A stretch of 13,137 bases of DNA from Anaerolinea sp. (GTDB lineage: Bacteria > Chloroflexota > Anaerolineae > JAAEKA01), in assembly GCA_014879765.1 (NCBI GenBank), contig JACSRL010000299.1:1-13137 (forward strand). Reading direction: 5' to 3'. Shown in pieces: positions 8,789 to 13,137 of this stretch (positions are counted from its first letter, which is position 1; each line of letters begins with the position of its first letter). Under the pieces are notes generated by a model. That model worked only from the letters and a program-made list of their open reading frames with translations, did no database searches and had not been told where the DNA came from. The position numbers were made by a program, and so were the translations under genes.

Positions 8789-9148
8789 ATGGTTCTGACG
8801 ATCGGTTTAGATGAGAAGACTTCCAATGAATTGCAGCAGATCGCCCGGGTTCGGTCGGTGGAGCCGGCCGTTCTGGCCCAACGCGCCATCCGTTCGTTCC
8901 TGCATGCAGAAGCCAAGCGTGTCATTCAGCAGGAGGCCGAAGCCTTTGAGCGTTTGCATCCAGAGCTCCTGGAAAGGATGCCTGGAGATTTTGTAGCCAT
9001 TCATCAGGGTCAGCTTGTCGATCATGGTGCAGATCAACTGGCCCTATTCTTGCGCGTCGAAGCTACCTATGGCGGTCAACCTGTTCTGATCCGCCAGGTG
9101 CGTTCTGAAGTTGAGCAGACTATTACATGCCGACAGTTTTACGTATAG
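8789..9148 (+). CDS. Antitoxin-like ribbon-helix-helix plus DUF5678-like protein
   Basis: A 119-residue protein. The beginning, VLTIGLDEKTSNELQQIA followed by a second helix (about 24-40), looks like a ribbon-helix-helix DNA-binding or dimerising unit (MetJ/CopG type). The second half, PGDFVAIHQGQLVDHG (65-80) ending with GQPVLIRQV (96-104), matches the DUF5678 pattern of a small two-strand motif often attached to such N-termini. GGGAG at 8775-8779 lies nine bases before this ATG; an in-frame GTG at 8738 would add 17 residues without a comparable site. The gene overlaps the next by 22 bases. Function is inferred as the regulatory or antitoxin member of the three-gene set; no target is known. 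GC is clearly lower than in the flanking large genes. Confidence 0.7.
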   Translation: MVLTIGLDEKTSNELQQIARVRSVEPAVLAQRAIRSFLHAEAKRVIQQEAEAFERLHPELLERMPGDFVAIHQGQLVDHGADQLALFLRVEATYGGQPVLIRQVRSEVEQTITCRQFYV

Positions 9149-9363
9149 GCTCGTTTCGTTTTCATTTCTACTCGGATGAACGCAACGAGCCACCTCATAT
9201 TCACGTGGCCACGCCCGATGGCGAATGTAAGTTCTGGCTGGATCCAGTTCGTCTTGCTCGTAACAAAAATGTGGCGCCCCATGTCGTGCGAAACATGGAA
9301 CAACTGGTGTATGAACATCGTGATCTGTTTCTGAGAGCCTATTATGGACACCTTAATCAGTGA
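9127..9363 (+). CDS. DUF4160 protein
   Basis: The 78-residue product is a near-complete DUF4160 protein: MPTVLRIGSFRFHFYSDE at the start, then the family mark NEPPHIHV (about 21-28) with its two His residues, and a helical end with HVVRNMEQLVYEHRD. The biochemical role is not known. Genes of this family are frequently next to DUF2442 genes, as here, and the arrangement resembles toxin-antitoxin operons. The start lies inside the preceding gene (22-base overlap) and the stop inside the following one (20-base overlap), implying coupled translation. Confidence 0.8.
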   Translation: MPTVLRIGSFRFHFYSDERNEPPHIHVATPDGECKFWLDPVRLARNKNVAPHVVRNMEQLVYEHRDLFLRAYYGHLNQ

Positions 9364-9646
9364 TCAACTGGTTTCCTTGCTTGAACCGACTGCTATGCGC
9401 GTTTGGGTAGAGGACCGCTATATCTTTCTTGAACTTACCGATGGACGTGTGATTGGCTTTCCTGCCGACCGCTTCCGGATTCTCCGGTCGGCCAGCAGCC
9501 AACAGTTGCAGGAAGTAAGTCTGCGTCTCAATGGTTACGCCCTGCGGTGGGAGTCTTTGGACGAAGACATTACCGTTCCAGGTGTCGTCGCGGGACATTT
9601 TCAATTGCCGCTTCTTGAGCGCGACGCCGTCAGGGTTGCCGCTTGA
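9344..9646 (+). CDS. DUF2442 protein
   Basis: A 100-residue protein with the DUF2442 pattern: a beta-rich first half with YIFLELTDGRVIGFPADRF (48-66 region), a helix with LRSASSQQLQEVSL, and GYALRWESLDEDITVPGVV, where the W-x-x-L-D-E-D-I segment is typical of the family. Some family members carry an added helix-turn-helix; this one ends shortly after the core domain. It overlaps the DUF4160 gene by 20 bases and is followed 32 bases later by gpmI on the same strand. It likely acts together with the DUF4160 product; molecular function is unknown. Confidence 0.8.
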   Translation: MDTLISDQLVSLLEPTAMRVWVEDRYIFLELTDGRVIGFPADRFRILRSASSQQLQEVSLRLNGYALRWESLDEDITVPGVVAGHFQLPLLERDAVRVAA

Positions 9647-9678
9647 ATCGCCGCCGAAAGGAACAATGAAAGAAGACT

Positions 9679-11238
9679 ATGCTCGAGAAATCTGTTAAAC
9701 CTGTGGCGCTGATCATCCTCGACGGATGGGGCATCCGCGAGATGAAGGCGTATAACGCGGTGGCGCTGGGCGAGACGCCCAACTACGACCGCTGGAACCA
9801 GAGCCTGGAGCGCTGCGTGCTGGACGCCTCCGGCATGGCCGTGGGCCTGCCTGAGGGGCAGATGGGCAACTCTGAGGTGGGCCATCTCAACCTGGGCGCG
9901 GGCCGCATCATCTACCAGGACTTCACCCGCATCAACCTGGCCATCCAGGATGGCTCGCTGGCCAAAAACCAGGTGGTGGGCGCGGCCCTGGACCGGCTCA
10001 GATCAAACGGCGGCAAGCTGCACTTGATCGGCCTCTTCAGCGACGGCGGCGTACACAGCCACGTGAACCACCTGAACGCGCTGATCGACATCGCCAATGC
10101 GGCGGGCATCGCGCCGGTGCTGCACCTGATCACCGATGGCCGCGACACTCCGCCGGAGAACGGCGTCGAATATGCCCGCGCGCTGGAGGAGCGGCTGGCC
10201 AGCCGCCGGGCGGTGATCGCCTCGGTCAGCGGCCGCTACTACACCATGGATCGTGACCGCCGTTGGCAGCGCACGGTGCTGGGCTACAACGCCATCGCCC
10301 TGCACCAGGGCTACGAAGGGCGCAGCGCGACCACGGCCAGCGAGGCGCTGGCCCGCTCCTACGCCGAAGGAGTCACCGATGAGTTCGTGTGGCCGGTGGC
10401 CATCGACGTGGGCGGCGCCGATGTGCTGGTCGAGCCGGGCGACTGCCTGCTCTTCTTCAACTTCCGCGCCGACCGCGCCCGCCAGTTGGCCTATGCCTTT
10501 GCCTTCCCCGACTTCGACGGCTTCTCGCGGGAGTTCATCCCGGACCTGGACCTGCTGACCATGACGCAGTACGACGTGAAGCTGCCGGCGAAGATCATCT
10601 TCCCCGAGGAGGAGATCACCAACCCGTTGGCCGAGGTGCTGAGCAAGATCGGGCTGAACCAATTCCACGCCGCCGAGACCGAGAAGTATCCCCACGTGAC
10701 CTACTTCTTCAACGGCGGCCGCGAGGCGGCCTTCGAGGGCGAGGCGCGGCATCTGGAGCCGTCGCCCAAGGTGGCCACCTACGACCTGCAGCCGGAGATG
10801 AGCGCCTACCCGCTGGCCGAGGCGGTGCTCAAGCGCATCCGCGACCACGACGACGCCTTCATTCTGCTGAACTTCGCCAATCCCGACATGGTGGGTCACA
10901 CCGGCGTGCTGGAGGCGGCCATCAAGGCGGTGGAGACGGTGGACGAGTGCGCGGGCCGGGTGGTGGAGGCCATCGTGGCCAAGGGGGGCGTGGCCATCGT
11001 CACGGCTGACCACGGCAACTGCGAGCGCATGCGCGATCTGCTGACCGGCGAGCCGCACACCTATCACACCACCCAGCCGGTGGCCTGCTTCGTCATCGGC
11101 GACGGCTACTACGCCCTGCGCCCGCGCGGCATCCTGGCCGACGTCGCGCCCACGGTGCTGGATCTGCTGGGTCTGCCGCAGCCCCCGGAGATGACGGGGC
11201 AGAGCGTGATCGAAGGATACGTGGCGGAGGCCAGGTAG
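9679..11238 (+). CDS. gpmI: 2,3-bisphosphoglycerate-independent phosphoglycerate mutase
   Basis: This 519-residue enzyme (family about 510-515) interconverts 3- and 2-phosphoglycerate in glycolysis and gluconeogenesis, in the cytoplasm, using two Mn ions and a phosphoserine intermediate. All key sites are visible: Asp15 in LDGWG, catalytic Ser65 in MGNSEVGHLNLGAGR, His126 in GGVHSHVNHL, TDGRDTPP, the FNFRADRARQL arginines, Asp403 and His407 in NPDMVGHTG, Asp444-His445 in TADHGN, and His463 in PHTYHTT. No defect is seen. The ATG at 9679 follows a weak AAGAAG site; an ATG at 9666 is out of frame. No separate promoter is evident in the 32-base gap after the DUF2442 gene, so at least part of its expression may come from the promoter near 8690. 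An intrinsic terminator follows. Confidence 0.97.
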   Translation: MLEKSVKPVALIILDGWGIREMKAYNAVALGETPNYDRWNQSLERCVLDASGMAVGLPEGQMGNSEVGHLNLGAGRIIYQDFTRINLAIQDGSLAKNQVVGAALDRLRSNGGKLHLIGLFSDGGVHSHVNHLNALIDIANAAGIAPVLHLITDGRDTPPENGVEYARALEERLASRRAVIASVSGRYYTMDRDRRWQRTVLGYNAIALHQGYEGRSATTASEALARSYAEGVTDEFVWPVAIDVGGADVLVEPGDCLLFFNFRADRARQLAYAFAFPDFDGFSREFIPDLDLLTMTQYDVKLPAKIIFPEEEITNPLAEVLSKIGLNQFHAAETEKYPHVTYFFNGGREAAFEGEARHLEPSPKVATYDLQPEMSAYPLAEAVLKRIRDHDDAFILLNFANPDMVGHTGVLEAAIKAVETVDECAGRVVEAIVAKGGVAIVTADHGNCERMRDLLTGEPHTYHTTQPVACFVIGDGYYALRPRGILADVAPTVLDLLGLPQPPEMTGQSVIEGYVAEAR

Positions 11239-11269
11239 ACCGGCAGAGATCGGTAGGTCGGTAACGCGA

Positions 11270-11317
11270 AACGCTCCAGTCAGATCCGTGATCTGGCTGG
11301 AGCGTTCGTTTTGGTTT
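11270..11317 (+). terminator. Rho-independent terminator after gpmI
   Basis: AACGCTCCAGTCAGATC (11270-11286) pairs with 11290-11306 over 17 positions (one T-G wobble) around a 3-base CGT loop. The stem is followed by TTCGTTTTGGTTT (11305-11317). It separates gpmI from the convergent small genes on the other strand; without a good T run on the opposite side it is mainly a + strand terminator. Confidence 0.88.
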
Positions 11318-11327
11318 GGTGGCCAGC

Positions 11328-11528
11328 TTATGCAGTCTCGAACTGAACCACGCGCAGCTTGTCAGGGGTTGTCCGACTGCTCAACCTTAGCATTTCAATG
11401 CCGACGACACGTCCATCTTTGTCAAAGTCTAGGATCACGCCGGGCTCAACCTCTTCAGATTCGATGATTTCGACTTCATCCAGACGTAGATATAAGGCGT
11501 CACTTTCGCGATCAATTCTAAGTCTCAT
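11328..11528 (-). CDS. DUF2283 protein, probable antitoxin-like partner
   Basis: The 66-residue product carries the full DUF2283 pattern: DRESDALYLRL near the start, SEEVEPGVILDFDKDGRVVGIEML in the middle (about 24-47), then a short polar end. DUF2283 genes often sit directly beside DUF4258 genes, a pairing widely suspected to be a toxin-antitoxin type. The ATG overlaps the stop of the upstream DUF4258 gene by four bases (ATGA), and AAGGAGAG inside the end of that gene is a near-ideal ribosome-binding site, so the two are translationally coupled. It converges on gpmI. Confidence 0.85.
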   Translation of the reverse strand: MRLRIDRESDALYLRLDEVEIIESEEVEPGVILDFDKDGRVVGIEMLRLSSRTTPDKLRVVQFETA

Positions 11529-11776
11529 ATTTCTCTCCTTGCTCGTCGATCGAAGAAGACCGTAACGATCCGATTGGGCTGAACATTTGGGTTGAGTACC
11601 ACATGCAGGATCAGTCCACCTCGCTCTTTGATTGCCTTGGTGTAATGCAGGTTTTGGTCCTCAAAACTCATCCGTTTGCGGTCAGGAGAACTTAGCGTTC
11701 GCCAAACCCATTCCTCGGGAATATGACGTTCGACCAGCACTTGTTTGGAGTGAGATGAAAATATGATCTCCGGCAT
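11525..11776 (-). CDS. DUF4258 protein, probable RelE/ParE-like toxin
   Basis: The 83-residue product starting MPEIIFSSHSKQVLVERHI matches the DUF4258 pattern: an F-S-x-H start, an E-R-x-I segment, a helix, and a C-terminal strand pair LILHVVLNPN and RIVTVFFDRR. The fold is considered similar to RelE/ParE toxins; nuclease activity is not demonstrated for this protein. An upstream ATG at 11839 would add 21 residues, but family proteins begin at the chosen Met and the added residues look unrelated. The Shine-Dalgarno match before the chosen ATG is weak. It is the first gene of a pair with the DUF2283 gene. GC is lower than in the neighbouring metabolic genes. Confidence 0.75.
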   Translation of the reverse strand: MPEIIFSSHSKQVLVERHIPEEWVWRTLSSPDRKRMSFEDQNLHYTKAIKERGGLILHVVLNPNVQPNRIVTVFFDRRARREI

Positions 11777-11808
11777 ATCGTCTTGTATTTCCGGGAAGGC
11801 TGCGCCTC

Positions 11809-11979
11809 TCAGAGTTTCACAACCTTCCAATGGGCGCATTCACTCGGGCCGGTCTTTACCCAGCACCCCAACAGGGGCTGATCGTGGTCCGTGTTTGCAT
11901 CCACCAGGGGCAGTTTACCGGCGTGGCCACTGCTAAGGTATAGCTTTACGTCTTGAGGATCGTTGACACATCTATCTGA
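11809..11979 (-). other. Open frame after DUF433 stop, unassigned, possible gene remnant
   Basis: Directly after the TGA of the DUF433 gene (11980-11982) the same frame stays open for 56 codons to a TGA at 11809-11811. The deduced peptide (with segments such as GHAGKLPLVDANTDHDQP and LLGCWVKTGP) has a protein-like composition but no ATG; only a GTG in mid-frame could start it, without a ribosome-binding site. I do not recognise it. It may be the tail of a decayed gene, a read-through extension, or chance. It does not resemble the DUF5615 PIN-like partner often found after DUF433. Confidence 0.35.
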
Positions 11980-12216
11980 TCAAGCAGGTATGGGTACAGC
12001 GTAGATGGCTTCCTCGCGCATGCACTCTGCCGAGAACGCGAACACGGCACGCAGCGCCTCTGGGGTGAGTGTAGGATAGCTTTCGAGGATCTGCCGTTGT
12101 GTCCAGCCAGTCGCGTACAGGCTCAAGATGAAATCAACTGCCAGGCGTGTCCCTTTGACCACGGGTTTGCCTTGCAGAATGCCGGGATCTGATTGAATGT
12201 AGTCTCGCCAGTTCAT
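11980..12216 (-). CDS. DUF433 antitoxin-like protein
   Basis: A 78-residue protein with the complete DUF433 pattern: DPGILQGKPVVKGTRLAVDFIL (about 10-31) followed by a helix-turn-helix-like GWTQRQILESYPTLTPEALRAV (37-58). Family members are DNA-binding antitoxins of VapBC-like pairs, usually with a DUF5615 PIN-like toxin gene immediately downstream. No such toxin is present here; the next intact genes are the DUF4258-DUF2283 pair about 200 bases on. AGGAAAG a few bases before the ATG is a good ribosome-binding site, and a promoter is predicted about 60 bases upstream. Confidence 0.85.
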   Translation of the reverse strand: MNWRDYIQSDPGILQGKPVVKGTRLAVDFILSLYATGWTQRQILESYPTLTPEALRAVFAFSAECMREEAIYAVPIPA

Positions 12217-12277
12217 TCGTCTTTCCTGTGGAGTTCAACCTGAAATTGTCATGTCGATGACCTGTTAACCGTTTGTC

Positions 12278-12306
12278 AGTATACCTGATGTGACGACTCT
12301 CAGCAA
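12278..12306 (-). promoter_or_regulatory. Predicted promoter for DUF433 gene
   Basis: Read on the - strand, TTGCTG (12306-12301) and TATACT (12283-12278) are separated by 17 bases; the -10 box matches five of six, the -35 box only three of six. Between it and the gene lies GTCAT-GTCG-ATGAC (12249-12262), a small inverted repeat that could be an autoregulatory operator. Confidence 0.5.
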
Positions 12307-12336
12307 AGTCCGATCGGTTGTCCTTGTGCAAGTTTA

Positions 12337-13074
12337 TCAGCGCAAGTCCATCGACGCCGCGCGAACTAAGACCTGTACCGCCTCTACCGTGGTGTGGCCA
12401 GCGATCTGCGCGCCGGAGTAGGCGTGAGCCGCGACGCGGCCGCAGGACAGCGGCAACTGCGCCAGCAGCGCGCCGACGTTGGCCGGGCTGATGCCGCCGG
12501 CCAGCACCACCTCGATGCGGTTCTGCGCGGCCCGGATGGTCTGCGCCAGGCGGGCTGCGCCATCCAGCGCCGTGCCCTTGACGCCCCAGGGCACGCCGCT
12601 GGTCAGCACGCGGTCGAAACCCAGCTCGATCAGCGCCTGCAGGGTGGCGTCGGGCTCGGGCGTGGCGTCGAAGGCGCGGTGCATGGTGGTCTTCAGGCCA
12701 TGCCGCTGCGCGGCAGCCAACAGCCGTTGGCTGGCGTCCAGGTCGATGCGCTGATCGCCGGCCTGCAATACGCCGAAGACCACGCCATCCGCGCCGGCCG
12801 CGGCTGCCATGTCGATCTGCGCCAACATCAGCGCCAGCTCGGCCGGCGTATAGCAGAAATCGCCGCCGCGCGGGCGGATCATGGCCATCAGGCCGGGGCG
12901 CTGGTGGAATGCCTGCCGCGCGGCGGTGAGACACGCCAGAGTGGGGGTCAGTCCGTCCAGGTGCATGTCGGCGCACAGCTCGACGGTGGCCGCGCCGCCC
13001 TGATAGGCGGCGCTGACGGCCTGGGTGGTGGCGTCGCTGTCAGACGCCTCGATGCAGATTTCGATGGGGATCAT
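12337..13074 (-). CDS. cutC: Copper homeostasis protein CutC family
   Basis: The 245-residue protein (E. coli CutC 248) has the TIM-barrel CutC pattern from end to end: VELCADMHLDGLTPT (31-45), MIRPRGGDFCYT (65-76), MHRAFD (131-136), VLTSG (156-160), LAGGISPANV (191-200) and AHAYSGAQ (216-223). Early work linked CutC to copper tolerance, but the true enzymatic role is uncertain. Cys34 in ELC is conserved in the family. The ATG has no Shine-Dalgarno sequence; a heptamer array precedes it by 14 bases. The DUF433 gene lies 120 bases downstream on the same strand and has its own promoter. Confidence 0.92.
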   Translation of the reverse strand: MIPIEICIEASDSDATTQAVSAAYQGGAATVELCADMHLDGLTPTLACLTAARQAFHQRPGLMAMIRPRGGDFCYTPAELALMLAQIDMAAAAGADGVVFGVLQAGDQRIDLDASQRLLAAAQRHGLKTTMHRAFDATPEPDATLQALIELGFDRVLTSGVPWGVKGTALDGAARLAQTIRAAQNRIEVVLAGGISPANVGALLAQLPLSCGRVAAHAYSGAQIAGHTTVEAVQVLVRAASMDLR

Positions 13075-13088
13075 GGTGGCTGGTTCGG

Positions 13089-13137
13089 GGAGGAAGGAGG
13101 GGTGATGAAGGATGAAGGATGAAGGAGGAAGGATGAA
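13089..13137 (-). repeat. Heptamer array upstream of cutC
   Basis: Read on the coding (-) strand the seven units are TTCATCC, TTCCTCC, TTCATCC, TTCATCC, TTCATCA, CCCCTCC, TTCCTCC, running up to the window edge. The strand is pure pyrimidine except for A in the TCA words. It ends 14 bases before the cutC ATG, the same position and orientation as the arrays at 1-60 and 7117-7158 relative to their genes. Confidence 0.85.

Noticed and set aside
11777..11839. Upstream ATG for the DUF4258 gene
   Set aside because: The extra 21 residues do not belong to the family pattern and the family normally starts at the internal Met.
12394..13122. + strand open frame over cutC
   Set aside because: It is antisense to a complete, conserved CutC protein and shows no domain of its own.

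Overview
The window is a GC-rich bacterial chromosome segment. Its gene families (an Agl23-like glycosyltransferase fused to an NHL propeller, a non-pyrrolysine MttB-family methyltransferase, small DUF2283/DUF4258/DUF433/DUF4160/DUF2442 genes) and its pyrimidine-rich short-period arrays before genes suggest Chloroflexota of the Anaerolineae/Caldilineae type. That placement is inferred from gene content and style; there is no rRNA or other marker here to prove it.

Region 1 (1-4955, + strand): an octamer array leads into a 1213-residue membrane glycosyltransferase of the Agl23/TIGR03663 type with a C-terminal six-bladed NHL propeller. Five bases later comes a cytosine-deaminase-like amidohydrolase whose metal-binding His and catalytic Glu (E. 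coli CodA His214 and Glu217) appear replaced. Region 2 (4999-6807): an OLD-family protein, with ABC-type ATPase and TOPRIM nuclease parts in one chain and no helicase partner, so a possible orphan defence gene. Region 3 (6808-7160) has no gene. It holds a 141-bp miniature transposable element (12-bp perfect terminal inverted repeats beginning GTAA, 8-bp target duplication, IS66-like), a separate 68-bp long-arm hairpin, and a heptamer array that runs straight into the next start codon. Region 4 (7161-8669): MttB-superfamily methyltransferase.

Region 5 (8666-9646): a good sigma70-type promoter, then three overlapping small genes (RHH/DUF5678-like, DUF4160, DUF2442) of visibly lower GC, resembling a toxin-antitoxin-type module. 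They run with a 32-base gap into gpmI (9679-11238), the cofactor-independent phosphoglycerate mutase, closed by a strong intrinsic terminator. Region 6 (11328-12216, - strand, lower GC): a DUF4258-DUF2283 pair with a 4-base overlap, an unassigned open frame, and a DUF433 antitoxin-like gene with its own promoter. Region 7 (12337-13074, - strand): cutC, again preceded by a heptamer array at the window edge.

The main new-looking signals are the IS66-like miniature element, a split between array-preceded start codons without Shine-Dalgarno sequences and Shine-Dalgarno starts without arrays, the altered active site of the deaminase homologue, and the two small-gene modules that bracket gpmI. No CRISPR array, tRNA, rRNA or complete insertion sequence was seen.
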